Notes: a model not told the origin generated them from the sequence alone. Shown: positions 1 to 7,911, numbered from the stretch's first letter. The stretch is 32,774 nucleotides of DNA from Pelagibacteraceae bacterium AG-430-E20 (GCA_003209915.1 QCOF01000007.1:1-32774), one strand, 5' to 3'. Numbers and translations: made by a program.

Positions 1-786
1 GTTCTTCAGCCTTCGGAATTAATGAAAATTGCTGTTATCCTGTGTCTTGCAAAATACTACCATCGAATAAAAATTGAAAATGTAAATACGTTTACAAGCA
101 TCACGCTAGTTTTATCAATTATATTTGTACCAATTATATTAGTAATTTCCCAACCTGATCTTGGAACGTCGGTATTAATTGCATTGAGTGGTTTAATAAT
201 TTTGTGGTTAGGAGGAGTAAAAATTAAATATTTTGTATATTCATTTATAACTTTTCTTATTTCTCTACCCTTCATTATTTCATTTTTAAAACCCTATCAA
301 AAACTGAGAATATTAACATTTTTAGATCCAGATAGAGATCCTTTAGGGGCAGGTTACCAAATTATCCAATCTAAAATTGCAATTGGATCGGGTGGATTAG
401 AAGGTAAAGGATTTTTAAAAGGCACACAAAGTTATCTTGATTTTTTACCAGAAAAACATACGGATTTTATTTTTACTTTATTTTCAGAGGAATTTGGTTT
501 TATAGGATCTGTTGGTCTTTTAATTCTTTATACAATAATAATATTTAGAATTATTCGTATTGGAGCATTATCAAGAAGTAATTTTTCTAAGCTATTTTGT
601 TTTGGTTTTGCATTTTCAATTTTTATTTATATCGTAGTAAACCTATCAATGGTTTTAGGTTTACTACCAATTGTTGGTTCTCCTTTACCCATTATGTCAT
701 ATGGGGGCTCTTCAATGTTAGCTACTATGATAGGTTTTGGTATTGTTCTGAGTGCCAAAATTAATCGCAAACAAACAATTGCTTAA
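1..786 (+). CDS. rodA: RodA, rod-shape peptidoglycan glycosyltransferase (5' end missing)
   Basis: This is the C-terminal part of a SEDS-family protein, the polytopic inner-membrane glycosyltransferase that polymerises lipid II during cell elongation with a class B PBP. The reading frame is open from the first base, where LQPSELMKI, a typical RodA core motif, is already readable; the ATG at 22 lies inside that motif, so the true start is upstream of the window. Other family signatures are QPDLGTS, the loop FLPEKHTDFIFTLFSEEFG, and GLLPIVGSPLPIMSYGGSS near the C-terminus. Several hydrophobic membrane segments are visible. RodA fits better than FtsW because of the EKHTDFIF loop and lack of FtsW-type extensions. 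The gene ends 66 bases before the next one. Peptidoglycan chemistry is known for the family; the rest is seen directly. Confidence 0.93.
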   Translation, partial: VLQPSELMKIAVILCLAKYYHRIKIENVNTFTSITLVLSIIFVPIILVISQPDLGTSVLIALSGLIILWLGGVKIKYFVYSFITFLISLPFIISFLKPYQKLRILTFLDPDRDPLGAGYQIIQSKIAIGSGGLEGKGFLKGTQSYLDFLPEKHTDFIFTLFSEEFGFIGSVGLLILYTIIIFRIIRIGALSRSNFSKLFCFGFAFSIFIYIVVNLSMVLGLLPIVGSPLPIMSYGGSSMLATMIGFGIVLSAKINRKQTIA

Positions 787-852
787 TATTATATTTCAAA
801 CTAGCATAATTTGTCACTCTTAATTTTTTATTGATTGATTGTATAAGAAGCG

Positions 853-2094
853 ATGAGTAAAAATATTAACATAGGAATAGTGGGCGCTGGTATACAAGGC
901 ATTTCCAATGCTTTGTTTTTACAAAAAAAAGGTTTTCACGTAACTATTTTTGACAGAGATAACCCAGGTGCTCAAGCTGCATCTTATGGAAACGCAGGAC
1001 ATTTTTCTCCATATGCATCTGTACCAATTAACAGACCAGATGTGTTAACAGATGTACCAGCAATGCTAATGAGTTCTTCTGGTCCATTAGCATTAAAATG
1101 GAACTATGTTCCCAAAATGATTCCATGGTTTTTAAAATTTATCATGAACTCAACAACTAATAAAATGATGCATACTGCAAAAAATATGCATCAAATTTTA
1201 GATCTAGCCTTACCAGCCTATGATGAACTATTCGATGAAATAGATCTTGAGGGTTTGGTAGAGAATAAAGGAATACTTTATATATGGAATGATCAGAATT
1301 TAAAAAGCCGAGAGCTTGAGATTAATGTAAGAGAGGAATTGGGTGTTAAGCAGCAATTGGTTAACAAAGCTGAGATACATGACCTTGAACCACACATTAA
1401 GCCTATTTACCATGCAGGAGTTTATTATCCTTATGCAAGACATGCTCGTAATCCAAAAAAAATACTTCTAAAGCTATTTGATTTGTTTTTGAAAAAAGGT
1501 GGTAAATTTAACAAAGTCAACATCAAAGATATTAATTTTGATGATGAAAAACCTGTTTTTAAGACTGAAACTCAACGTTATATTTTTGATAGAGCAGTAA
1601 TTGCATGTGGTGCGTTTTCGAAAAAATTGACTGACAACTTTGGTGAAAAAATACCCTTAGATACTGAAAGAGGTTATCATGTTCATTTTAAAAACTGTGA
1701 TCATTTACTAAGTAGACCAGTGATATTTTCAAATCGAGGTTTTGGAATAACACCAATGGAACAAGGGTTAAGAGTAGTTGGAACTGTAGAATTTGGTGGT
1801 TTAAATAACCCTTTATCAAAATCAAGAGTAAAAAATTTAATCAACAATGCTAAATATATGCTTGGGGATCTACCCGAGCACGAGGATGAGTGGCTAGGTT
1901 TTAGACCCACACTTCCTGATTTTTTACCAGTAATGGGTCCATCTAAAAATTATAAAAATGTTTTCTATTGTTTTGGACACCATCATTTGGGATGGACTTT
2001 AGGGCCAATATCTGGGAAGATTGTTTCAGGTATGATTGCAAACGAAAATACTAATTTAGATTTAAAACCATATAGCTCACTTAGATTTAGTTAA
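853..2094 (+). CDS. FAD-dependent D-amino-acid dehydrogenase-like oxidoreductase (DadA/DAO family)
   Basis: A 413-residue flavoenzyme of the DAO superfamily. The N-terminus carries the ADP-binding fold with GAGIQG (residues 11-16) after a short beta strand and an acidic residue (D34) at the end of the second strand. The conserved QAASYGNAGHFSP segment follows at about 41-53, and the C-terminal part has the family pattern GFRPTLPDFLPVMGPS and the terminal flavin-contact region GHHHLGWTLGPISGKIV. This matches DadA-type dehydrogenases, which oxidise D-amino acids to 2-oxoacids plus ammonia and pass electrons to the membrane chain, but substrate specificity cannot be read. The start is preceded by AAGAAG as a weak Shine-Dalgarno. 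The next gene starts at the base after its stop codon, so the two are almost certainly cotranscribed. Confidence 0.8.
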   Translation: MSKNINIGIVGAGIQGISNALFLQKKGFHVTIFDRDNPGAQAASYGNAGHFSPYASVPINRPDVLTDVPAMLMSSSGPLALKWNYVPKMIPWFLKFIMNSTTNKMMHTAKNMHQILDLALPAYDELFDEIDLEGLVENKGILYIWNDQNLKSRELEINVREELGVKQQLVNKAEIHDLEPHIKPIYHAGVYYPYARHARNPKKILLKLFDLFLKKGGKFNKVNIKDINFDDEKPVFKTETQRYIFDRAVIACGAFSKKLTDNFGEKIPLDTERGYHVHFKNCDHLLSRPVIFSNRGFGITPMEQGLRVVGTVEFGGLNNPLSKSRVKNLINNAKYMLGDLPEHEDEWLGFRPTLPDFLPVMGPSKNYKNVFYCFGHHHLGWTLGPISGKIVSGMIANENTNLDLKPYSSLRFS

Positions 2095-2997
2095 GTGAGA
2101 AAAGATCAAAATCTCACAGCGTATCTATATCTATTCTTAACAGTCACATTTTGGGCAGGGAATTTCATTGTAGGTAAGTTAGCGAGTTTTTATGATGTAC
2201 CACCCTTTTCATTAAACTTTTATCGTTGGTTTTTTGCTTGGTTGATTTTAGCACCATTCACAATTCCAGAAATTATTGAAAAAAAAGATTATATATTTAA
2301 AAATTATAAACTTTTTATAATCTTAGGTGTTACCAGTATTACAATTTTTAATTCTATTGTTTATTACTCATTGAATTTTACCCAAGTAATTAGTGGGGTA
2401 CTGATGATTTCAACTATTCCTGTAATGATAATGCTATTTTCATCAATATTAAAAATTGAGAAAACGAATATTTTTCAAATAATTGGAGTAATTTTTTCAT
2501 TTGCTGGTGTAATTATGATTATAACCAAAGCAGATATCCAAATATTAAAAAATTTAGATTTTAATAAAGGAGATATCACAATGGTAGTTGCGATGTTTTC
2601 TTGGGCACTTTATTCAACTTTACTTAAGAGGCAGAAATATGAGATTTCTCAAATTAGCTTACTACAAGTCGTAATTACATTTGGATTATTGTTTTTGATA
2701 CCAATTTATTTTATCGAATACCAAATTGGATCTAGAATAATTTTAGAAAAGCCATTTATATTAATATTATCTTATGTAGTTCTTTTCCCAGGGCTGGCCT
2801 CTTTCTTATTGTGGATAAAGGGAATATCTTTAATCGGAGCAAATCGATCTGGAGTTTTTTTACATTTAATGCCTATACTAAGTGCAATAATGGCAATGAT
2901 TTTTTTTAATGAAAAATTTATGTTTTATCATATGTTGGGCGCTTGTTTTATTATAACTGGAATTTTATTATCAAATAAGAAATTAAAAAATGCTTAA
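2095..2997 (+). CDS. EamA/DMT-superfamily transporter
   Basis: A 300-residue drug/metabolite transporter-type protein with about ten hydrophobic segments in two EamA repeats: the first has FWAGNFIVGKLA near the N-terminus, the second starts around residue 160 with MVVAMFSWALYSTLLKR. Members are mostly exporters or exchangers of amino acids and other metabolites in the inner membrane; substrate unknown here. The start is a GTG placed immediately after the stop codon of the preceding flavoenzyme gene, and the 3' end overlaps the following dehydrogenase by 8 bases, which supports translational coupling. In context it may export an amino acid or a product of the neighbouring enzymes, but that is inference. 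Confidence 0.85.
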   Translation: MRKDQNLTAYLYLFLTVTFWAGNFIVGKLASFYDVPPFSLNFYRWFFAWLILAPFTIPEIIEKKDYIFKNYKLFIILGVTSITIFNSIVYYSLNFTQVISGVLMISTIPVMIMLFSSILKIEKTNIFQIIGVIFSFAGVIMIITKADIQILKNLDFNKGDITMVVAMFSWALYSTLLKRQKYEISQISLLQVVITFGLLFLIPIYFIEYQIGSRIILEKPFILILSYVVLFPGLASFLLWIKGISLIGANRSGVFLHLMPILSAIMAMIFFNEKFMFYHMLGACFIITGILLSNKKLKNA

Positions 2998-3940
2998 AGT
3001 TGCTATTTTAGATGATTATCAAAATGTTGCACAACAATTTGTAGATTTAGAAAAACTATCTGGAAAATATGAGTTTAAAGTTTTTAGTGAGCCTTTTCTA
3101 GATGAGGCAGATGCTATTGAGCAATTGATAGATTTTGAGGCTTTATTGGTAATGAGAGAGAGAACACCAATTACTAAAAATTTAATTGATAATTTGAGTA
3201 GTTTAAAATTTGTTATTACTAGTGGATTAAGAAATAAATCTATTGATTTAGAAGCTGCAAAACAAAGAAAAGTAATTGTTTGTGGAACAGAAATAAATCA
3301 AAACCCCACTCCTGAATTGACTTGGGCATTAATATTGGGTTTAGCTAGAAATTTTAAAGAAGAATTTGACAACATGTACCAAGGATATTGGCAAACTACA
3401 GTTGGAGTTGAATTAAAAGGTAAAATTTTAGGATTGATTGGCCTTGGACGTGTTGGATCGCAAGTTGCAAAGATTGGAAAAGCTTTTGGCATGCAAGTTA
3501 TGGCCTGGAGTGAAAATTTAAACCTAGACACATGTAAGGAATTAGATGTGCTTCCATGTACTAAAGAAGACTTAATTAAAAATTCCGATTTTTTATCTAT
3601 TCATGTTCAGGGTGGTGAAAGATATAAAGATTGTATTACTCTTAAGGAATTAGATAAAATGAAAAAAACGTCTTTCATTATCAACACTTCAAGAGGAGAA
3701 ATTATTAATGAAGATGATTTAATTATTGCATTGTCAACAAATGTAATTGCTGGAGCTGGAATTGATGTATACGAAAAAGAACCTCTACCAGAAAATAATA
3801 AATTAAGATTTTTGCCCAATGCTTTGTTAACCCCACATATTGGTTATGTTACGGCTGAAAATTATAGTATTTTTTATAATCAAATGATTGAAGGTTTAGA
3901 GGCATGTGTTAATGGAAAGCCTATCAGAGTTCTAGAGTAA
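2990..3940 (+). CDS. D-isomer-specific 2-hydroxyacid dehydrogenase family protein
   Basis: A 316-residue NAD(P)-dependent dehydrogenase interconverting 2-oxoacids and D-2-hydroxyacids. The Rossmann dinucleotide motif GLGRVG is at 151-156, and the catalytic triad expected for the family is present: Arg235 in NTSRGEIIN, Glu264 in YEKEPLP and His283 in LTPHIGYVT. Length is normal. The ATG overlaps the end of the upstream transporter gene by 8 bases, and the next gene begins 2 bases after its stop. Together with the upstream amino-acid dehydrogenase it could reduce the 2-oxoacid produced there, but phosphoglycerate dehydrogenase- or hydroxypyruvate reductase-like roles cannot be excluded. The family call is firm; substrate is unknown. 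Confidence 0.87.
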   Translation: MLKVAILDDYQNVAQQFVDLEKLSGKYEFKVFSEPFLDEADAIEQLIDFEALLVMRERTPITKNLIDNLSSLKFVITSGLRNKSIDLEAAKQRKVIVCGTEINQNPTPELTWALILGLARNFKEEFDNMYQGYWQTTVGVELKGKILGLIGLGRVGSQVAKIGKAFGMQVMAWSENLNLDTCKELDVLPCTKEDLIKNSDFLSIHVQGGERYKDCITLKELDKMKKTSFIINTSRGEIINEDDLIIALSTNVIAGAGIDVYEKEPLPENNKLRFLPNALLTPHIGYVTAENYSIFYNQMIEGLEACVNGKPIRVLE

Positions 3941-3942
3941 TA

Positions 3943-4836
3943 ATGAGTTTACCGGTTGTTAATCATGAAGATTATTTTGCTAAAATTGGAGATGATCATA
4001 AATTTCCAATTAATAAGTTTGGTGAATTAGCTAATTATTTAATTAAAAATAAAATAGTAGAAAAATTTCATAAGCCTTATGCATGCTCTGTTGAGACATT
4101 AAATTATGCACACTCAAAGGAATATATTTTTGATATTAAAAATAAAACCCTAAGCAAAGATGGAGTAAAAAAAATAGGATTTCCTTTAGTTGATAGTGTG
4201 GTCCAAAGATCACTTATTGCAACTGGTGGTACAGTTCTTGCATCTAAACTTGCAATTAACTATGGAATAGCTTGCAACACAGCGGGCGGAAGTCACCATG
4301 CAAATTATAATGGTGGAGCTGGATATTGCGTTTTTAATGATGTTGCTGTTGCTGCCCATTATTTAATTAACAGAGGTTTAGCTAATAAAATTCTTATAGT
4401 TGACTTAGATGTACACCAAGGAAATGGAAATTCAGATATATTTAAAGAAAATAGAAATGTTTTTACATTCAGTATGCATTCAAAGACAAATTATCCTGCA
4501 AAAAAATCAACTAGTGATTTAGATGTTGAATTAGAGGACAATTTAGAGGATCAAAATTATATGAAAATACTAAAACATAATTTAACAGAACTAAATAAAG
4601 AGAATTTTGATTATATTTTTTATATAGCGGGAGTAGATATTCATTTAAACGACAGACTAGGTAAATTAAAAATTTCCGATGAAGGAATAAGATTAAGAGA
4701 TGAACTAGTTATTGAAAATTTTTTTTCTAAAAGAATACCAATTTGTGGTGTTTTAGGAGGTGGATACAATAAAGATTTTAATAAACTGGTTGAATTACAC
4801 TCTATGTTGCATCAATCTTGTGCTAAATATATTTAA
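3943..4836 (+). CDS. Histone deacetylase-family (class IV-like) amidohydrolase
   Basis: A 297-residue Zn-dependent deacetylase of the arginase/deacetylase fold. The tandem histidines of the active site are at 118-119 in NTAGGSHHA, the zinc ligands Asp156 and His158 are in VDLDVHQGNG, and a third acidic ligand region is AGVDIHLNDRLG (about 229-240). The glycine-rich GGGYN near residues 267-271 is also typical. The overall pattern resembles the short class IV/HDAC11-like bacterial proteins more than AcuC. Known bacterial relatives act on acetylated small molecules or polyamines; the natural substrate here is not readable. It starts 2 bases after the hydroxyacid dehydrogenase and is followed after 2 bases by msrB, so it belongs to the same run of genes. 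Confidence 0.85.
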   Translation: MSLPVVNHEDYFAKIGDDHKFPINKFGELANYLIKNKIVEKFHKPYACSVETLNYAHSKEYIFDIKNKTLSKDGVKKIGFPLVDSVVQRSLIATGGTVLASKLAINYGIACNTAGGSHHANYNGGAGYCVFNDVAVAAHYLINRGLANKILIVDLDVHQGNGNSDIFKENRNVFTFSMHSKTNYPAKKSTSDLDVELEDNLEDQNYMKILKHNLTELNKENFDYIFYIAGVDIHLNDRLGKLKISDEGIRLRDELVIENFFSKRIPICGVLGGGYNKDFNKLVELHSMLHQSCAKYI

Positions 4837-4838
4837 TT

Positions 4839-5213
4839 ATGCCAAAAAAAATTAATCAAAATTTAACTGCAGAACAAAAACTAATTTTATTTGAAGAAGG
4901 CACTGAACTTGCGGGAACCAGTGAACTAAATCACGAAAAAAGAGAAGGGAGTTTTCATTGTGCAAATTGTGGAGTTAAACTATTCGATTCTAAAACAAAA
5001 TATGAAAGTGGATCAGGCTGGCCTTCATTTTACGAATCTTTGCCAGATGTCTTTGAAACAAAAACAGATCATCATATAGGTTACGCTAGAACTGAGTATC
5101 ATTGCAAAAATTGTGGCGGTCACCATGGTCATATTTTTGAGGATGGACCACAACCAACTGGAAAAAGATACTGCAACAATGGTGTTTGCTTAATTTTTAA
5201 ACCGTCTAAGTAA
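4839..5213 (+). CDS. msrB: Peptide-methionine (R)-S-oxide reductase MsrB
   Basis: A 124-residue enzyme that repairs the R-epimer of methionine sulfoxide in oxidised proteins. Both zinc-binding CXXC pairs are present (CANC at 41-44 and CKNC at 89-92), the SGSGWPSFY segment follows, and the catalytic cysteine is Cys112 in the RYCNNG motif. The usual recycling cysteine in the GWPSF region is Ser here, and an extra cysteine (Cys117) lies near the catalytic one and could serve for recycling; that is inference. It is the last gene of the plus-strand run and converges with grxC across 22 bases. Confidence 0.95.
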   Translation: MPKKINQNLTAEQKLILFEEGTELAGTSELNHEKREGSFHCANCGVKLFDSKTKYESGSGWPSFYESLPDVFETKTDHHIGYARTEYHCKNCGGHHGHIFEDGPQPTGKRYCNNGVCLIFKPSK

Positions 5214-5235
5214 TAACAGCTACAATTAAATAACT

Positions 5236-5490
5236 TTACTTTAAGAGATCTTGAAGTTTATTTTCTTTTTCTAGTGCTCTTGTTTCATCATATCCACCAA
5301 TGTGCTCATCATCAAAAAAAATTTGAGGAATAGTTCTCTTGCCGTTGGCTTTTTTAATCATTTCGTCCATAGCGCCATCAACTTTTGAAATATCTATTTC
5401 ATTGTAAGGCGCATTATTTCTAGCAAGTAATCTTTTTGCTGCATCACAATAATTACAAAAAGGACCTGTATAAATTGTAATTTTTTTCAT
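5236..5490 (-). CDS. grxC: Glutaredoxin 3 (GrxC)
   Basis: An 84-residue dithiol glutaredoxin that reduces disulfides or glutathione mixed disulfides using glutathione. The active site is CNYC (residues 12-15), a variant of the common CPYC with Asn replacing Pro, which may change redox potential. The cis-proline segment RTIPQIFF and the glutathione-binding GGYDE are both present. The gene begins 3 bases after the stop of the TIGR03643-type gene on the same strand, so the two form an operon. It converges with msrB, another thiol-redox gene. Confidence 0.93.
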   Translation of the reverse strand: MKKITIYTGPFCNYCDAAKRLLARNNAPYNEIDISKVDGAMDEMIKKANGKRTIPQIFFDDEHIGGYDETRALEKENKLQDLLK

Positions 5491-5493
5491 TAT

Positions 5494-5790
5494 CTATAAG
5501 TAGTCACCTTTTTTAATTTTGCTAGTGATTTCTTTTCTAGAATATTCAAACTTTTTTCTATGTTTTATACTTTTTTGGTTAACTCTTTTTCTCCATAATC
5601 TGAAAGATGTTGGTTTTATAGATCTCCTCATAATTTTGATTACTTCTGATTCTGTTTTTCCAGTTTTTTTTTCTATTTCTTCAAAAGTAATTCTGTCAGC
5701 CCATGCTGCCCAAATAACCCAATCTGGGTCAGTTACATCTGGTTCAGGATTTTTTACTCGAGTTATAGGAATGCGACCTTTTTTTTTCAT
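5494..5790 (-). CDS. TIGR03643/DUF2805-family small protein
   Basis: A 98-residue basic protein matching, from memory of the family, the TIGR03643 pattern: PDWVIWAAWADRITFEEIE followed by a helix-turn-helix-like stretch KKTGKTESEVIKIMRR and SFRLWRKRV. The function of the family is not established. The tail is very rich in Lys and Arg, which together with the helical segment suggests nucleic-acid binding; this is inference. It lies directly upstream of grxC with a 3-base gap. The 116 bases between its start and the divergent LysE-type gene contain a long hairpin and a possible 13-codon leader ORF. Confidence 0.75.
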   Translation of the reverse strand: MKKKGRIPITRVKNPEPDVTDPDWVIWAAWADRITFEEIEKKTGKTESEVIKIMRRSIKPTSFRLWRKRVNQKSIKHRKKFEYSRKEITSKIKKGDYL

Positions 5791-5831
5791 AAAACCTTTA
5801 TATTTGAAATAAAAATTTAATGCATTTTATT

Positions 5832-5873
5832 TTAGTCTTTGATATTATAAATTTGATAGTCCTTCTTAGCCAT
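5832..5873 (-). other. Possible 13-codon leader ORF upstream of the TIGR03643-type gene
   Basis: On the minus strand the sequence GGGAG lies seven bases before an ATG that opens a reading frame for MAKKDYQIYNIKD followed by TAA. It sits 42 bases upstream of the ATG at 5790, and its start overlaps one arm of the 10-bp inverted repeat at 5855-5901. It could be a leader peptide or chance; a 13-codon frame behind a Shine-Dalgarno-like purine run is weak evidence. Confidence 0.2.
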
Positions 5874-5901
5874 CTTTAGCTCCCGGTTTTTAAGGACTAT
5901 C
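5855..5901 (+). promoter_or_regulatory. RBS-sequestering hairpin before the LysE-family gene
   Basis: A perfect 10-bp inverted repeat, GATAGTCCTT (5855-5864) and AAGGACTATC (5892-5901), encloses a 27-base loop. The AAGGA inside the right arm (5892-5896) is the only Shine-Dalgarno-like sequence for the ATG at 5907, ten bases downstream, so folding would hide the ribosome-binding site. No run of T follows, so it is not a terminator. It is a candidate translational switch (riboswitch, thermosensor or protein-binding hairpin). It matches no class I recognise. Confidence 0.55.
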
Positions 5902-5906
5902 TTTAA

Positions 5907-6521
5907 ATGCTTCCCCTTAATTACTTTTTATTTTTACAAATAATTCTTTTTTTATTTATCACCCCTGGACCTCCTCGAATTGTCATTGTTTCATATTCCA
6001 TGAATTATGGAGTTCAAAAGTGTGTTTGGACTGCATTAGGAGATATTACTGCCAATATCATTCAAGCCACTTTAGTAATTTTTGTGATTGGATCTTTCTT
6101 TTCAGAAAATCCAAATTTTCTAAATTTTTTTAAATGGATAGGTGTTGCATATATTTTATATTTAGCATTTGATATTTATAATTCACAACCTAAAGAAATA
6201 ACTACCAACAAAGATTCCTCAAAAAGTTTCTTTTCTTTTTTTAAAGATGGTTTTCTGGTTGCTGGCACTAGTCCGAAAGCTTGGATGTTCTTTCCACTAA
6301 TTTTCCCTCAGTTTATTGATTTTAACGGGAATTATTTAATTCAATTTTTAATTTTAATCACAACTTATGTTATTTTAGATTTTTTATCACTAATTGGTTA
6401 TGCTTTGCTTGCACAAAAACTAATTAATTGGATAAATACAAAGCCAAGAACAATTAATACAATTTCTGCGGGTGTATTAGTAATTATTGCAGTAATTATC
6501 GTTGTTACTCAACAATACTAA
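5907..6521 (+). CDS. LysE/RhtB-family amino-acid exporter
   Basis: A 204-residue inner-membrane protein with about six hydrophobic segments. The N-terminal family motif is present as FITPGPPRIVIVSYSMNYGVQ (around residues 17-37), with the following GDITANI segment, and the LysE pattern GTSPKAWMFFPLIFPQF is found near residues 119-135. Family members export amino acids such as lysine, threonine or homoserine, often to avoid toxic accumulation. The substrate here is not readable. Translation is probably controlled by the hairpin that contains its ribosome-binding site. It stands alone, divergent from the TIGR03643-type gene and followed by the Liv-type binding protein 89 bases later. Confidence 0.85.
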   Translation: MLPLNYFLFLQIILFLFITPGPPRIVIVSYSMNYGVQKCVWTALGDITANIIQATLVIFVIGSFFSENPNFLNFFKWIGVAYILYLAFDIYNSQPKEITTNKDSSKSFFSFFKDGFLVAGTSPKAWMFFPLIFPQFIDFNGNYLIQFLILITTYVILDFLSLIGYALLAQKLINWINTKPRTINTISAGVLVIIAVIIVVTQQY

Positions 6522-6523
6522 CC

Positions 6524-6541
6524 AATAAAGAGGTCTTTATT
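6524..6541. repeat. Perfect inverted repeat after the LysE gene
   Basis: AATAAAGA and TCTTTATT form a perfect 8-bp dyad with GG at its centre, three bases after the LysE stop codon. It lacks a following T-run, so it is a poor terminator; an operator for the downstream transporter operon is equally possible. Confidence 0.35.
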
Positions 6542-6546
6542 GCCAC

Positions 6547-6575
6547 TTGCAATTATGCCTGTTTCTTTATTAAAT
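6547..6575 (+). promoter_or_regulatory. Possible sigma70-type promoter of the first Liv transporter
   Basis: TTGCAA (6547-6552) and TTAAAT (6570-6575) are separated by 17 bases and lie 35 bases upstream of the ATG at 6611, which has AGAGGA as ribosome-binding site. The background is AT-rich, so a chance match is likely enough to keep confidence low; TATAAA at 6580-6585 is an alternative -10. Confidence 0.3.
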
Positions 6576-6610
6576 TCGTTATAAATTAATTAATAACTAG
6601 AGGAATAAAA

Positions 6611-7849
6611 ATGAAAATAAATAAAATCATCATAAGTTTTATTTCTGCAGCTGTAATTTTATTATCAACATCAGTCGTATCTTTTGCGAAAGTTGTAGGA
6701 GATAAAATTGTTTTAGGTGCAGCAATTTCATTAACTGGTAAATACTCATCTAATGGTGTTCATACTCAAAACGGTTACAATATGGCCGTTGACAGAATTA
6801 ACAGCATGGGTGGTGTTAAAGTTGGTGGTAAAACTTATAAGTTTGACATTATCTATTATGATGATGAGTCAAACCCAAAAAGAGCAGCTCAACTTGCTGA
6901 AAGATTAATTTCACAAGATGGTGTTGAATTTATGCTTGGTCCATACAGTTCAGGATTAACTAAAGCGATAGCTCCTGTTACAGAAAAGTATGGTGTTCCA
7001 ATGGTGGAGGCAAATGGTGCATCTAGATCTTTGTTTACAAAAGGTTACAAATATCTATTTGCAGTTTTAGCTCCTGCTAATTTATATCTTGATGTTGCTA
7101 TTGATCTAGCAGTTGAAAAGAATAATGGAAAAGGTGTAACAGTTGCAATGGCATTTGAACAAGATGCGTTTTCTCAAGACGTAAGACTTGGAGTTTTAGA
7201 TGCAATTAAAAGAACTGGCTCTAAAAAGGTAATTGATGATAAATTGCCAAAAGAGCTGAATGATATGGCAGCTACTTTAGTAAAAGTGAAGCAAATGAAA
7301 CCAGATGTTTTAGTTGTTTCAGGTCATACAAAAGGTGCTCTAACTGCAATCAGACAAATTTCTGAGATGAAAGTAGACGTACCAATGTTAGCAATGACTC
7401 ACTGTGATGCTGCTAAATTATCAAAACAACATGGTAAAAACTCACAATATGCTTTATGTGCTTCTCAGTGGCATAAAACACTAACTTACAAAGATGACTT
7501 CTTTAAAGATGGTATGACTTATGATGCAGACTTTACTAAAGAGTTCGGTTATGCACCACCATATCAAGCAGCAGAATCTTCAGCTGCTCTATTAGTATTT
7601 AAAGATGCATTTGAAAGAGCAAATTCTTTTGATCAAAAGAAAGTAAGAGATGCTCTTGCAGCTACTAACATGCAAACTTTTTATGGAAACATAAAATTTG
7701 CTGAAGGTGGTCAGAATGTTGACAAGCCAATGGTACTTTTCCAAGTTATGTGTGATGATGGAGGAAAATGTGAAAACAAAGTTGTTGCTCCAACTAAATG
7801 GGCATCAGCTAAGTTGATTCATCCAATTCCTTCGTGGTCTAAAAGATAA
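6611..7849 (+). CDS. Liv-type ABC transporter substrate-binding protein (importer 1)
   Basis: A 412-residue periplasmic type I binding protein (Peripla_BP_6/LivJK family). It has a lysine-containing signal peptide with cleavage probably after SFA (about residue 26), then the mature start KVVGDKIVLGAAISLTGKYS, typical of this family. The body keeps the NGYNMAVDRIN, YYDDESNPKRAAQLAERLI and GPYSSGLTKAIAPV signatures. Four or more cysteines in the C-terminal half (CDAAK, CASQW, CDDGGKC) may form disulfides in the periplasm. Ligand class is amino acid, amide or related; not readable more closely. Upstream is AGAGGA as ribosome-binding site. A strong terminator hairpin follows, before the permease and ATPase genes. 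Confidence 0.88.
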   Translation: MKINKIIISFISAAVILLSTSVVSFAKVVGDKIVLGAAISLTGKYSSNGVHTQNGYNMAVDRINSMGGVKVGGKTYKFDIIYYDDESNPKRAAQLAERLISQDGVEFMLGPYSSGLTKAIAPVTEKYGVPMVEANGASRSLFTKGYKYLFAVLAPANLYLDVAIDLAVEKNNGKGVTVAMAFEQDAFSQDVRLGVLDAIKRTGSKKVIDDKLPKELNDMAATLVKVKQMKPDVLVVSGHTKGALTAIRQISEMKVDVPMLAMTHCDAAKLSKQHGKNSQYALCASQWHKTLTYKDDFFKDGMTYDADFTKEFGYAPPYQAAESSAALLVFKDAFERANSFDQKKVRDALAATNMQTFYGNIKFAEGGQNVDKPMVLFQVMCDDGGKCENKVVAPTKWASAKLIHPIPSWSKR

Positions 7850-7860
7850 ACAAATCTATA

Positions 7861-7899
7861 AATACCCCCTAATATAATATATATAGGGGGTATTTTTTT
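7861..7899 (+). terminator. Intercistronic rho-independent terminator/attenuator
   Basis: AATACCCCCTA (7861-7871) pairs perfectly with TAGGGGGTATT (7884-7894), followed by an uninterrupted run of T (7893-7899). It lies between the binding-protein gene and livH of the same transporter. Partial termination here would give more binding protein than membrane components. Confidence 0.85.
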
Positions 7900-7911
7900 A
7901 TAGGATTCATT

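Noticed and set aside
5519..5812. Hydrophobic 97-codon frame on the plus strand opposite the TIGR03643-type gene
   Set aside because: The opposite strand carries a clear family pattern and forms an operon with grxC; the hydrophobicity follows from reading Lys-rich codons in antisense.
7861..7899. Riboswitch before livH
   Set aside because: The structure is a simple symmetric hairpin plus T-run without room for a ligand-binding domain; a plain terminator/attenuator explains it.
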